From Cerasicoccus frondis (GTDB lineage Bacteria > Verrucomicrobiota > Verrucomicrobiia > Opitutales > Cerasicoccaceae), in NCBI GenBank assembly GCA_031296915.1, contig JAVDPC010000008.1, positions 1 through 64,000 of the forward strand: 64,000 nt of DNA, read 5' to 3'. The notes beneath the pieces were generated by a model. The model searched no databases and was not told the origin of the DNA. It saw only the letters and a list, made by a program, of their open reading frames with translations. The position numbers were made by a program, and so were the translations under genes. Positions 1 through 8,375 of the stretch are shown one piece after another (position 1 is the stretch's first letter; each line of letters starts with the position of its first letter).

Positions 1-47
1 GCTTCGTTCAAGCCGCCTTGCGCTGCATTCATTTTTACTCGTTCCAT
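1..47 (-). CDS. 5' end of a gene running off the left edge
   Basis: On the reverse strand an ATG at 45-47 opens a reading frame of 15 whole codons that reaches the edge (MERVKMNAAQGGLNE). A second in-frame ATG lies five codons later. It is the expected next gene in the leftward LacI/oxidoreductase/transporter series. The stretch is too short to name a family, and it may be a chance frame. A perfect palindrome lies 20 bases upstream of the putative start. Confidence 0.3.
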   Translation of the reverse strand, partial: MERVKMNAAQGGLNE

Positions 48-66
48 CAACAGTTTTAATTGGAAA

Positions 67-84
67 ACACTCCCTAGGGAGTGT
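67..84. promoter_or_regulatory. perfect 18-bp palindrome, operator or hairpin
   Basis: ACACTCCCTAGGGAGTGT is a perfect 18-base palindrome in the 130-base gap between the transporter stop (178, reverse strand) and the putative start of the next leftward gene (47). It has no loop and no T-tract, so a protein-binding site is more likely than an intrinsic terminator. It does not resemble the other palindromes proposed as LacI operators in this window. Confidence 0.4.
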
Positions 85-177
85 GTCATGTCCGACTTCT
101 GAAATCGTTTTAGGATGTCCTTTCGTTGATGATTATATTGGCTATTTGCGGCTAAGCGTAAGCGACGCAGGAAGAGT

Positions 178-1620
178 CTAAAGTTTGCCTCTGCGATTTT
201 CCAAAAGTGTTCTGATGTCCAAAAGCCTTTCCCGGGATAGTGGGTATTTAAGAATGAGGATCACCGAGAATATCCAAATCGCTACTGGGAGCAGCAGGAA
301 GATCCATTTCATTCGCATGAGCACTTCGGTAGGTTGCTGCGCCAGCGCGACATCAAATCCGGTGATTTCAAGCACGAGACCACCAATACCCATCGCACAA
401 GTATTTGCGGCCTTGATAAACCAGGAGTAGAATGCGTTTAGAGCTCCCTCACGGCGCCTCTCCGTGCCGACTTCATCATAGTCAGCGACGTCAGCCTTCA
501 TAGATGGCAGGAATAGCCAAAATGCAGAAAGGCTTCCTGCCTGGAGTGCGGCTGGAATGAGCTGCATGTACGGATGCTCCGGATCGAGGCAATAGTAGTA
601 AAGCAGGTGCCCGATCATCGCCATGGTCAGGACGCTGATTACCAGTGTCCTTTTATCAAATTTCTCACTCAACCAGGTTAGCACGGGCAGTGATGCGATG
701 CCTACGACAACAACCGCAGTGTAGCGCCATCCGTCGATGATTGCGGCGTCAGCGAGATTGCCATCGTTGATCAGGTAGATGTTTACATATTGTCCAAGGC
801 TCAATACCGAGGCGTTTCCGAGAGATAGGAAAAAAGATGAGCCGATGAGAAACCAGAGTGGTTTGCATTTGAAGGTTTCGCGAATGCTTTGCCAGAAGGG
901 GTCTTTTGCCTGTGTGCTGGCTTCTCGTTTATAATAACGCTCTTTAACGAAAAGGGCAGGCATTAAACCTATCGCACAAATAATGCCTGCAATGTACCAG
1001 CGACAGGTCATCATGGCGTTGACTAAATCTGCCTCTCCGGTAACGGGGTCAGCAAACCACGGCCCCGTGAGGATAGCCATAATCCAACCTCCAGTAAGCA
1101 CCATGACTTTGGAGAAAAATGACATCCATGCGGTTAATCGAGTACGCTCATCATAGTTAGGCGTGAGTTCTAACTGGAGCCCATAGTAGGGCATCGACCA
1201 AACGGTGAAGCTGGTAAAGAAAAGCCCGCCGATCCCAAGGAGGTAGTAGAATTTTCCCATCTCGCTCCAGTCGGCAGGCGGTGACCACAAGAATGGATAA
1301 ATGGCCGCCGTTAGGATTGCTCCAACAAACATGAATGGCCGGCGTCTGCCCCAGCGCGTCCGGGCGTTGTCGGAGATGTTGCCCATCACCGGGTCCGATA
1401 TGGCGTCCCAGGCGCGCAGAAGCATTAGGATGAGTCCGAGTAGGGCAGGGCTCATTCCCAAGCCAATATTGAAGTAGGGCATCCAGAGCGTGCTTACCGT
1501 TACGCCAGTGGCAAAATAATCCATTTTGCCGCCGAGTGCGAACGCTATTTTTTGCCTAAGTGGAATTCTATCTGACTCAGGAATGTGGGTCTTCAGGGAT
1601 AGCTTGCTTTTAAAACGCAT
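178..1620 (-). CDS. GPH-family (MelB-like) sugar:cation symporter, MFS
   Basis: A 480-residue integral membrane protein with about twelve hydrophobic segments. Near residues 68-97 it carries the signature of the glycoside-pentoside-hexuronide:cation symporters: R-x-W-D-x3-D-P-x2-G-x2-S-D followed by GRRRP. Family knowledge says such proteins bring mono- or oligosaccharides across the inner membrane with Na+ or H+. It lies 53 bases downstream of the oxidoreductase on the same strand, after LacI regulator 1, so the three probably form one catabolic unit. The substrate cannot be read from the sequence. Given the divergent β-helix protein and sulfatase, an oligosaccharide or uronide released by those enzymes is plausible. 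The length is normal for the family. Confidence 0.88.
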   Translation of the reverse strand: MRFKSKLSLKTHIPESDRIPLRQKIAFALGGKMDYFATGVTVSTLWMPYFNIGLGMSPALLGLILMLLRAWDAISDPVMGNISDNARTRWGRRRPFMFVGAILTAAIYPFLWSPPADWSEMGKFYYLLGIGGLFFTSFTVWSMPYYGLQLELTPNYDERTRLTAWMSFFSKVMVLTGGWIMAILTGPWFADPVTGEADLVNAMMTCRWYIAGIICAIGLMPALFVKERYYKREASTQAKDPFWQSIRETFKCKPLWFLIGSSFFLSLGNASVLSLGQYVNIYLINDGNLADAAIIDGWRYTAVVVVGIASLPVLTWLSEKFDKRTLVISVLTMAMIGHLLYYYCLDPEHPYMQLIPAALQAGSLSAFWLFLPSMKADVADYDEVGTERRREGALNAFYSWFIKAANTCAMGIGGLVLEITGFDVALAQQPTEVLMRMKWIFLLLPVAIWIFSVILILKYPLSRERLLDIRTLLENRRGKL

Positions 1621-1673
1621 TGAGAAAGACGAATGGAATAGATCAAAAAGTTGGCCCCTTCAAAGGGGTTCGC

Positions 1674-2876
1674 TTAGCCTTGGGGTTGAAGCACTTTGGG
1701 CTCTTGGAGCATTGCCCATGAGAAGTCGCATTCACTGAATAGCAGACCCGCATCGTAAGCTTGTTTTATCGCTTCATTCAGGGGCTCAAAAAAGATAAGT
1801 TTATCACCGGTATCGGAGTGACTCTTTGAAAGGAGCTTTTTCGGCAAATCACAGATGCCGGTGGTTTGAATGGCTTCAATACATTGGGTGTGAGCCATAG
1901 CTGCTTCTGCGCCGCAGACATCTTCACTCCCAATCGGAGACTGGCATCTTTTCAGGCAATGGATGACTTTGCTGAACGCCGACTCATTCGGGTTCCCATA
2001 CCGTATTCGGCGTCCATTCTTGAAGGTGGCGAGGATTTCGCTGCCTTGTGAATATTCCACCGTTGCTTCTTCGCATTCAAAGCGAAAATGAGGTCCGTCA
2101 TTTTCTTTTACACAATGAGCGCTGTAAAAAAGAATTTCTGGCCCTTCCTCAGTGAGCACTCGGCAACAGGCCGCATCGAAATTTTCAATGTCGTTGGCTC
2201 GATAGCATTCGGATAGCACGGAAACGGGAGTGGCCGACTGATTCAACGTGGGGCCAGCAACAAAAAGCATGTTATGTAAGTAATGTGCTGTGGCGTTGCT
2301 AATGGGACTGTCATAGACTGGGCTCCCGTTATCATCCAAGATACGGCCAGCCCAATGATTCCGCTGAAAGTATGAGACGGGGCGGGGCCACGCGACACGT
2401 GTTAACAGACGTTGAGGAGCTCCAAGGCGTCCAGCGAGTAGATCGATTTTGAGGCTTTGTATGGCTTCGCTGAAAGACCATTGGTAGCCAATTTCAAGGA
2501 ACATCCCTGAATCATTTCGCGCCGAGATCATTCGCTTCGCATCTGCAATCGTCGAGCAGATCGGTTTTTCACACATGACATTCCAGCCCGCTTTCAAGGC
2601 TGTGCAGGTGTGGTCTGCATGAAATGCAATTGGAGAAGCAATGATTGCGAGGTCGATCGGGGGATTCGCTTGGATGCAGCTTTCCAGGTCTTGGAAGCAG
2701 AGGACGTCATCTGCTGCAAATTCAAGACAGGCTGCTGTATCACTGAAATTCGGATCGACCACCGCGCAAAGTCGAGCAAGGCGCTGATTTTGCAGGGATC
2801 GTAGGCTTTCAACATAGACACTGCCATACCCGCCTGCGCCAACGAGTAATACGCTTAGAGGAGTTTTTTGCGTCAT
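1674..2876 (-). CDS. Gfo/Idh/MocA-family oxidoreductase
   Basis: A 400-residue protein with an N-terminal Rossmann nucleotide-binding motif (GAGGYG at about residues 13-18) and the family's EKP motif (MCEKPI, near residue 100), whose lysine is usually catalytic. Family members are NAD(P)-dependent sugar, inositol or uronate dehydrogenases; a few, such as the GH109 enzymes, are glycosidases. There is no signal peptide, so it is cytosolic. It sits between LacI regulator 1 and the GPH symporter on the same strand and most likely oxidises or epimerises the imported sugar. A short GC hairpin (1655-1668) lies in the gap before the transporter. Confidence 0.82.
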   Translation of the reverse strand: MTQKTPLSVLLVGAGGYGSVYVESLRSLQNQRLARLCAVVDPNFSDTAACLEFAADDVLCFQDLESCIQANPPIDLAIIASPIAFHADHTCTALKAGWNVMCEKPICSTIADAKRMISARNDSGMFLEIGYQWSFSEAIQSLKIDLLAGRLGAPQRLLTRVAWPRPVSYFQRNHWAGRILDDNGSPVYDSPISNATAHYLHNMLFVAGPTLNQSATPVSVLSECYRANDIENFDAACCRVLTEEGPEILFYSAHCVKENDGPHFRFECEEATVEYSQGSEILATFKNGRRIRYGNPNESAFSKVIHCLKRCQSPIGSEDVCGAEAAMAHTQCIEAIQTTGICDLPKKLLSKSHSDTGDKLIFFEPLNEAIKQAYDAGLLFSECDFSWAMLQEPKVLQPQG

Positions 2877-3016
2877 TTTTCAGATTAATGGGTGGCTACA
2901 ACTCGAGCACCCGTGATCATGGAGATCACAATCTTCACTGGAGAATCGGGCGCCTAGTGTGGTTTGAGTTGTTGCTACCAGACCGGCGCACTCGCGCAAT
3001 GACCTTGAAGTTTAAT

Positions 3017-3025
3017 TCGTTAAAT
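3017..3025 (-). promoter_or_regulatory. candidate LacI-1 half-site upstream of the oxidoreductase
   Basis: TCGTTAAAT on the plus strand is the reverse complement of the 9-mer ATTTAACGA found inside the divergent LacI-1 promoter at 4169-4177. It lies in the 165-base gap upstream of the oxidoreductase start. The match is short and AT-rich, so chance is a serious alternative. Confidence 0.2.
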
Positions 3026-3041
3026 ATTTCTCGCGCTATCG

Positions 3042-4100
3042 TTACGATGAGCGCTTTTGAAGCGTGTCGCCTTCATGAAAAACACTATTGATCAGTGTTA
3101 TTTTCGATTGGCTATCTGAGGCGGACATCCGCCCTTCCAGCAGGCTGCATAAATACTCAATAGCTGCCTCTCCCAGTTGCTCGGTATTTTGAAACATGCC
3201 ACTAATGTGGTTGGATCGGACGCAATCCAGATGTAAAAAGCCGACGTCGTCGGGGATGTTTTTATCGGTTTCCTTAAGCCAGGCATGAACATGCTTCCTT
3301 AATCCGATGACCACTTCTGGCTTTGCTTTCTTAAACCACTTCTGGAATTTGGGTTTAGTTAAAGTCGTATCGCTGTATATCGAGAATTTAATTTTGGGGT
3401 GGCGGTATCGAGAAATTGAAAGCCCTGCCCACCACAGGTGGTTAACTTGTTGGATTTCCAGTTTGCTTAAACATATACCGATATGCTTGTAGCCCAATTC
3501 GATCAGCTTATCTATGGCGGTTTGAATCGTTTGGACGTGATTGTTGCAGAAGCGATAAATGCCCGGGTGCTCTAAGGAGTAGCCAAATGCAACTGCCGAA
3601 AAACCTTTCAGATCCATATCAAAGTGATGGTCTTCTTCCGGAAGTGGAGGGATGAGCAAACCCTGAATGCCACGGTTTCGAAGTATGTTGGCCAGTCGAT
3701 TGTAGTTGGGACGGTACTCGCCCATCCAGAAGTGCTCCAGTTCGTAGCCCAGCTCGTGGGCGCGCTTTTGAGCCCCATAAAAGTATTCCACATAGACTCC
3801 TCCCTCATGCCAGCAAGTCGCGCTTTCCAGATTGGTGATAAAACCGATCGTTTCCCGGTACGAAATTTTCCGCTGTTGTCTGACCTGGGACATTAGCGTG
3901 CGCACCATGGGATTGGACTGGTAGCCCATTTTTACTGATAGTGCTTGTATTCTATCCCGTGTTTTTGCTGCGACCTTGGGTGAGTTGCGCAGCGCCATGG
4001 AAACCAAGGCAGTGGTGACTCCTGCCTCCTGCGCAATATCTTTCAAGGTAACGTTAGACTGACGTCGGATTTTTGTGGAGTCGGGAGGGTTGTTGGGCAT
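3042..4100 (-). CDS. LacI-family transcriptional regulator 1
   Basis: A 352-residue regulator. The N-terminal helix-turn-helix (about residues 16-62, starting VTLKDIAQEAGVTTALVSMA) is typical of LacI/GalR. It is followed by a periplasmic-binding-protein-like sensor domain. The hinge region reads NPMVRTLM rather than the canonical P-x2-A-R-x-L pattern and resembles the hinge of regulator 3, not regulator 2. Its start lies 158 bases from the divergent LamG gene, with an AT-rich inverted repeat between. It probably represses both the leftward oxidoreductase/symporter genes and the rightward LamG operon until a sugar binds. The effector is unknown. Confidence 0.88.
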   Translation of the reverse strand: MPNNPPDSTKIRRQSNVTLKDIAQEAGVTTALVSMALRNSPKVAAKTRDRIQALSVKMGYQSNPMVRTLMSQVRQQRKISYRETIGFITNLESATCWHEGGVYVEYFYGAQKRAHELGYELEHFWMGEYRPNYNRLANILRNRGIQGLLIPPLPEEDHHFDMDLKGFSAVAFGYSLEHPGIYRFCNNHVQTIQTAIDKLIELGYKHIGICLSKLEIQQVNHLWWAGLSISRYRHPKIKFSIYSDTTLTKPKFQKWFKKAKPEVVIGLRKHVHAWLKETDKNIPDDVGFLHLDCVRSNHISGMFQNTEQLGEAAIEYLCSLLEGRMSASDSQSKITLINSVFHEGDTLQKRSS

Positions 4101-4162
4101 GGAGAGCGATCCGGGAGAGATTGTATTGTTGAGAGTTTGATGGCTGCTGTCAGTCGATCAAT

Positions 4163-4175
4163 GTTAAAATTTAAC
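4163..4175. promoter_or_regulatory. candidate LacI-1 operator, inverted repeat GTTAAA-A-TTTAAC
   Basis: A 6-bp inverted repeat with one spacer base lies in the divergent promoter between LacI regulator 1 (start 4100) and the LamG gene (start 4259). Its position suits control of both directions. It lacks the central CG of classical LacI operators, which would fit the altered hinge helix of regulator 1. Assignment to this regulator rests on position only. Confidence 0.35.
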
Positions 4176-4258
4176 GATTTAAAAATCAATCCCCTTGCGA
4201 ATAGAAAGATCATGGAGCACTGTTCGAGCATCAGCTAATTTAACCCCCGCCCCATGAA

Positions 4259-5056
4259 ATGAGAATCCCCTGTGACATCAAACTCTGTCGCCTTTTATTT
4301 ATATTCGCGGCCCTAGGCATCACCATTTCTACAGCTAACGCTAAGCAGCCAATGAGTGAATGTTTGGCTTTTGAAATGGCTTTAGATGCAAGCAATGGGC
4401 CCGTCCAGATAATGGTTGATGCGGAAGGCCATCCAAATGATTTAAGAGCCGCAGGAGTCGCTAATGCGTATACGGCATTTGATAATGCTGCTTCTACAGG
4501 TATGGGAGGGACGAATAAGACGCCGAACCGCGGTGGCGTCCTGAAGGTGTTGAAGGGATCCGAGTTGCTTGCGGGCGCTTGTTCTTTCACTTTGCAAGGG
4601 TGGTTTAAGGCGGACTCAGGTGAAACGCCGGGAAACTTCGCCCGGCTCTTCACCAGCGCCCGTGTATCGAGCTATTTCGACAGTAAAGACGGGAAAGGAT
4701 TGGTTATCGCTGTAAATGGAGATAACGTTCTTTGTCGTGATCCTGCTTTTCAAGTAAGTGGGGAATGGGTCTTCTTTGCCGTTACCTATGATGGCGATCA
4801 GGAAGAGCAAAATGTTAATTTCTATGCGGGGTTAGAGAACCAACCGGTGGCATTAATGAGTAATGCAAGCATGTCTTCGGGATGTGTTTCCAATGAACAA
4901 GCGCTTCAGCCAATTTATATTGGAAATCTTAGTAAGCGCGACCGACCCTTTGATGGTTTAATCGATCACGTTCGTCTTTGGGTGACTCAAGAGGGGAGTT
5001 CGGCAGTTTTAACTCTGAGTGAGTTAGAGGAAGTGCGTCGAAGCGATTTAAAATAA
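4259..5056 (+). CDS. secreted LamG/concanavalin-A-like protein without a C-terminal anchor
   Basis: A 265-residue protein with an N-terminal signal peptide (hydrophobic stretch through residue ~27, ending ANA). The rest is a LamG-like jelly roll of the kind used in carbohydrate recognition. It is clearly paralogous to the gene at 8376: both share the PGNFARL block, the RPFDG block and a closing LEEVRRSD / LEAVRSSD segment. Unlike that paralogue it stops right after the shared end and has no PEP-CTERM tail, so it should be released or held by partners. It is first in a tight operon with a prepilin-like protein, a β-helix protein and the PEP-CTERM paralogue. Confidence 0.75.
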   Translation: MRIPCDIKLCRLLFIFAALGITISTANAKQPMSECLAFEMALDASNGPVQIMVDAEGHPNDLRAAGVANAYTAFDNAASTGMGGTNKTPNRGGVLKVLKGSELLAGACSFTLQGWFKADSGETPGNFARLFTSARVSSYFDSKDGKGLVIAVNGDNVLCRDPAFQVSGEWVFFAVTYDGDQEEQNVNFYAGLENQPVALMSNASMSSGCVSNEQALQPIYIGNLSKRDRPFDGLIDHVRLWVTQEGSSAVLTLSELEEVRRSDLK

Positions 5057-5061
5057 GGAGG
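5056..5061 (+). promoter_or_regulatory. strong Shine-Dalgarno AGGAGG deciding the start of the prepilin gene
   Basis: AGGAGG overlaps the last base of the LamG stop codon and lies eight bases before the ATG at 5070. An in-frame TTG at 5064 is only two bases from it, so ATG 5070 is the likely start. Such a strong site is unusual in this window, where most starts have little or no recognisable Shine-Dalgarno sequence. Confidence 0.7.
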
Positions 5062-5069
5062 ATTTGAAA

Positions 5070-5825
5070 ATGAGAATCGATTTAGAATCCGACTCAGCTA
5101 GTGCTTGTTTTTCGAGGAGCTTCATTTCGCAGAAACGGAGAGCCTTTACGCTCGTAGAGCTGTTGGCTGCTATCGCAGTTGTTGCGATATTGGGCTCGAT
5201 TCTTCTAGTTGCTGTTGGGCAAGTGAGGTCGAGCGCAAAGAAAAGTCAGGGGATTTCTGACCTGCGACAAGTAGGCGCTGCGGTGAGCATGTTTGCGTAT
5301 AACAATGATGGAGTTTTGCCCGGACCCAGCAATTTGGGCCTCTATCCCTTCTACCGGAATGAGTATCCTCAAGAGCGCACCATGCAGGCGTCCATTGCGC
5401 CCTATCTTGATAATGCCTCAGCCTACACAATAAGCGGACGAACTTTCATCCCTTCACTTATTTGTCCAGTTGCTTCAGAGGATGTTGATGACCCGGATAA
5501 TCCTCCGCCTTATTATATACAAAACTTTTTGCTGCCTATACCACGTGGTCGGGTTTTTGGCGCTCAAGAATCTGCGAGCGCAGAGGCGACGACCGGTTGG
5601 AGGCTTTCGCGAATTGATCAGCTTGGTCAGGATGTTTGGCTCATTACGAACGCAGATCAAGCAATCCCCAGCGATTGGTCAGGATTCGGCACCGCACAGC
5701 TATCTGCCTCCGGATGGTTTAGTCGTCTGCCGGAAAAGCCAGTTTATGAAAATGGACGCTTGAGATTATATCTAGATGGGCATGTCGAATTTGTGTCTCG
5801 GGATGTTGATCCGGTTAAGCAGTAA
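5070..5825 (+). CDS. prepilin-type N-methylation domain protein (pseudopilin-like)
   Basis: A 251-residue protein. After a 25-residue positively charged leader it has the type IV prepilin motif A|FTLVELLAA (cleavage before Phe26, Glu30 at mature position +5; Ala rather than Gly at -1), followed by one hydrophobic helix. The C-terminal part ends with a LYLDGHVEFV segment similar to the DGHV end of many Planctomycete/Verrucomicrobial prepilin-like proteins (H-X9-DG type). Prepilin peptidase and a type II secretion/type IV pilus assembly are not in this window. It sits 13 bases after the LamG gene and 7 before the β-helix gene, which implies a role tied to this locus rather than to general pili. 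Confidence 0.8.
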   Translation: MRIDLESDSASACFSRSFISQKRRAFTLVELLAAIAVVAILGSILLVAVGQVRSSAKKSQGISDLRQVGAAVSMFAYNNDGVLPGPSNLGLYPFYRNEYPQERTMQASIAPYLDNASAYTISGRTFIPSLICPVASEDVDDPDNPPPYYIQNFLLPIPRGRVFGAQESASAEATTGWRLSRIDQLGQDVWLITNADQAIPSDWSGFGTAQLSASGWFSRLPEKPVYENGRLRLYLDGHVEFVSRDVDPVKQ

Positions 5826-5832
5826 AACGTGA

Positions 5833-8373
5833 ATGAATACCTATTCTGCTAGATCGCTTTCGCTTCGGCTTCTTTTGATTCTAGGAGTCCTGGCCAGCAT
5901 GGAAACTGCATTTGGGGTGGAGCCAAATGCATTGTTCCAAGATGGCTTCGAATCTGGACTTTGCGAATGGGTGCTGGATGAAGATGAAACTATGAGTGTG
6001 GTCCTTGCTGACGCCGCACATCGTGGGGCCTCGGGACTGCGGGTTACTGATGAATCTGAGATTCATGGCTCTTCCATTTCTACGCCACGTTTTCCAGTTG
6101 ATCCCGGGCTTGTCTATGAGGTTCGTTTTATGGCTCGAGCAGTTGAGAAAAGCAGGGCCGCCGTGTATATACGATTCTTTGATGAAGCCGGCGAACAGTT
6201 AAATCGCGGTGCGGACCTAAGAGCAATTGTTGGGAGTCGGCAGTGGCGCAAACAGAGCGTCAAAGCCTATCCGCCAGAAGGCGCTGTTGCGGTCGATGCA
6301 TGGATTCACAGCTATGCTCAGGATCGCGATGTGGTTTTTGACATCGACGACTTTACTTTAGTGGCCTACGAGCCAGAGGCGCCCACTCCTCCTTGGGTGG
6401 GGACTTATAAACTGGAGGCGGGCGCCTCAGATTTAACTGTCGCAGATGTAGTTGGGCCCGATGGTTTGGTTTACCCAGATTGGCGGATGGCTGGAATTGC
6501 TGGTGGCATACCGCATCTCCCAACGGTGGTTGGACCGGAATTTTTTGAAGGCTCAGAGTCAGGGGATATCGGGCCATTGATCAACGAGGCGTTAGAGATC
6601 GCTGCGAAGACAGGTGGTGGCGCAGTTGAACTACCAGCTGGTGTGTTTTCACTTGAGAGTCCAATTGTTATTCAGCATTCAGGCGTGGTCCTAAGGGGGA
6701 ATGCAGATGGCGAAACCAGACTGTTATATCAGGAGCATATTCCATATGGAGAGATGCGTTCGCGTAACTGGTCGCCATCTGGAATCTTAGGGCCGAATAG
6801 CAGTTTTGAGATACAAACCAATCCCAAGAATTTGGTAAGGATCAGCGCTCGTAGCGGTGATGTTTCGCTGTTCGAACGCCAACGCGCGGCACATTGGGGG
6901 AATCGGTTTAGCATGCGTCTGACTGGGCGATCAATCTTGGATACTGTTGGGCCAGGCACGCATGTCGTGACTGCAGAAATTGAGTATGCGAATGGGGATT
7001 GCTTTTCTCAGGATTTCTCAATCACGGCAACACCAGAGGATCAGCCAGGTAATCTAGCTGTCGGTCAATATGGTGCAATCATTGCGGTTGGCCGTGGCCC
7101 CATTGGGCCTAAGGTTTCGCTTGCCCGTAGCGCACTTCGCGGCAGCAATCAATTAAGCCTTGGAGCGAACCATGGACTTGAAGTCGGTGATCGTATAATG
7201 ATTCTTGCGCCAGCTACAGAGCGTTGGAATCAGATCACTGGGAACCGTTGTCCGTGGGGAGTGTTTCGAAGTAATCAGTTTGAAATCACGGAAATTGATG
7301 GTGATGTTGTGACGGTCAACCAAGCCTTTCGCATAGAGTTTCCGCTGGAGGATGGTTCCTACGTGCAGCGCATTGGCGTCGTTGATCGTTTCGGGGTGGA
7401 AGACTTGGTGTTGGAGCAAAAGATTTTTAGCCCTGATACTTCTGGGGAGAGGGATCAAGCTAGCAAGTGGTATGCAATGGAGGATCTCTGGGCGAATGGA
7501 GTGACTTTCAATTATGCCTGGAATGGCTGGATCAAGAACGTGAAGGTGGTGAACTCGGGGCGTAATCCACTCTATCTGACAAATTCAAAGTTTTGCGAAA
7601 TACGAAATAGCATAGCCGACGGAGCAATCTTTCGCGGTGGCGGTGGCTCAGGATATGTAGGGTTTGAAAAGTCTTTCGATTGCTTAATGGATTCAGTCAC
7701 GACTTACACCATGAGGCACGCGCCAAACCTTCAGTGGGGCGCATCCGGCAACGTCGTGAGGAATGGCCATTTCATTGGAAGCGATGCGCAATGGCATGCC
7801 GGGTGGACTCACGAAAATCTTTTTGAAAACAATCGAATTGAGCAGACCCCTGAGAACATCGGGGACGGCACATATGGCAATGCCTTTTACGCGACTGGGC
7901 CAAGTGATGCTGCGCATGGGCCACAAGGACCGCGAAATGTAGTTTACTACAACGATGTGAGCGCCCCCAAAAATGGGATAGTTATGTTGGGCGGCAACGA
8001 AGCTTGGATGGTGCTTTATAATCGATTCAACCTGCTTGGTAACCGTGCATTGTATATAAAGGAAATGAGCTTCGATCATATCATTGCGCACAACACTTTT
8101 ATTTTACCTCAAGGCAAGAGTCCGGCGATTTGGGTTGGAGAGGCAAATTGCACGGGAATCGAAATTTACGACAATATCATATATGGCCCCATCAAGGATA
8201 TTGCCGGATTTAGTTCTCCTTTGGGACAATTCGAGCATGTCGAAGGAAACGAGATTTTGGCGATTCCAACTTTAGGAATCTCCAGTATCCCGCGTCCGAA
8301 GCCGAGCGTCCCTTCGATATTCCAATGGCAACGTAATCACTCGCAGAAAATTTCCGCAATCACTTCACCCTAA
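5833..8373 (+). CDS. secreted right-handed β-helix protein, putative polysaccharide lyase or hydrolase
   Basis: An 846-residue protein with a signal peptide (about residues 1-28). An N-terminal jelly-roll, CBM-like region (about 32-185) precedes a long right-handed parallel β-helix. The helix region includes the pectate-lyase-superfamily entry signature (AAKTGGGAVELPAGVFSLES, near residue 260) and repeated N-x-[I/V] ladder rungs towards the C terminus. Such proteins usually cleave uronate-containing polysaccharides, but no unequivocal catalytic set can be assigned by eye and no PL or GH family is claimed. It lies in a tight operon with two LamG proteins and a prepilin, and is probably the endo-acting enzyme of locus I. 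Confidence 0.7.
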   Translation: MNTYSARSLSLRLLLILGVLASMETAFGVEPNALFQDGFESGLCEWVLDEDETMSVVLADAAHRGASGLRVTDESEIHGSSISTPRFPVDPGLVYEVRFMARAVEKSRAAVYIRFFDEAGEQLNRGADLRAIVGSRQWRKQSVKAYPPEGAVAVDAWIHSYAQDRDVVFDIDDFTLVAYEPEAPTPPWVGTYKLEAGASDLTVADVVGPDGLVYPDWRMAGIAGGIPHLPTVVGPEFFEGSESGDIGPLINEALEIAAKTGGGAVELPAGVFSLESPIVIQHSGVVLRGNADGETRLLYQEHIPYGEMRSRNWSPSGILGPNSSFEIQTNPKNLVRISARSGDVSLFERQRAAHWGNRFSMRLTGRSILDTVGPGTHVVTAEIEYANGDCFSQDFSITATPEDQPGNLAVGQYGAIIAVGRGPIGPKVSLARSALRGSNQLSLGANHGLEVGDRIMILAPATERWNQITGNRCPWGVFRSNQFEITEIDGDVVTVNQAFRIEFPLEDGSYVQRIGVVDRFGVEDLVLEQKIFSPDTSGERDQASKWYAMEDLWANGVTFNYAWNGWIKNVKVVNSGRNPLYLTNSKFCEIRNSIADGAIFRGGGGSGYVGFEKSFDCLMDSVTTYTMRHAPNLQWGASGNVVRNGHFIGSDAQWHAGWTHENLFENNRIEQTPENIGDGTYGNAFYATGPSDAAHGPQGPRNVVYYNDVSAPKNGIVMLGGNEAWMVLYNRFNLLGNRALYIKEMSFDHIIAHNTFILPQGKSPAIWVGEANCTGIEIYDNIIYGPIKDIAGFSSPLGQFEHVEGNEILAIPTLGISSIPRPKPSVPSIFQWQRNHSQKISAITSP

Positions 8374-8375
8374 AC

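Noticed and set aside
1655..1668. CCCCTTCAAAGGGG between oxidoreductase and transporter genes
   Set aside because: A short stem without a T-tract between genes that probably form one operon; too weak for a terminator call.
4047..4058. GGTAACGTTAGA resembling the LacI-2 operator
   Set aside because: It lies inside the 5' coding part of LacI regulator 1, the outer positions do not match, and no other site of this type lies in locus I.
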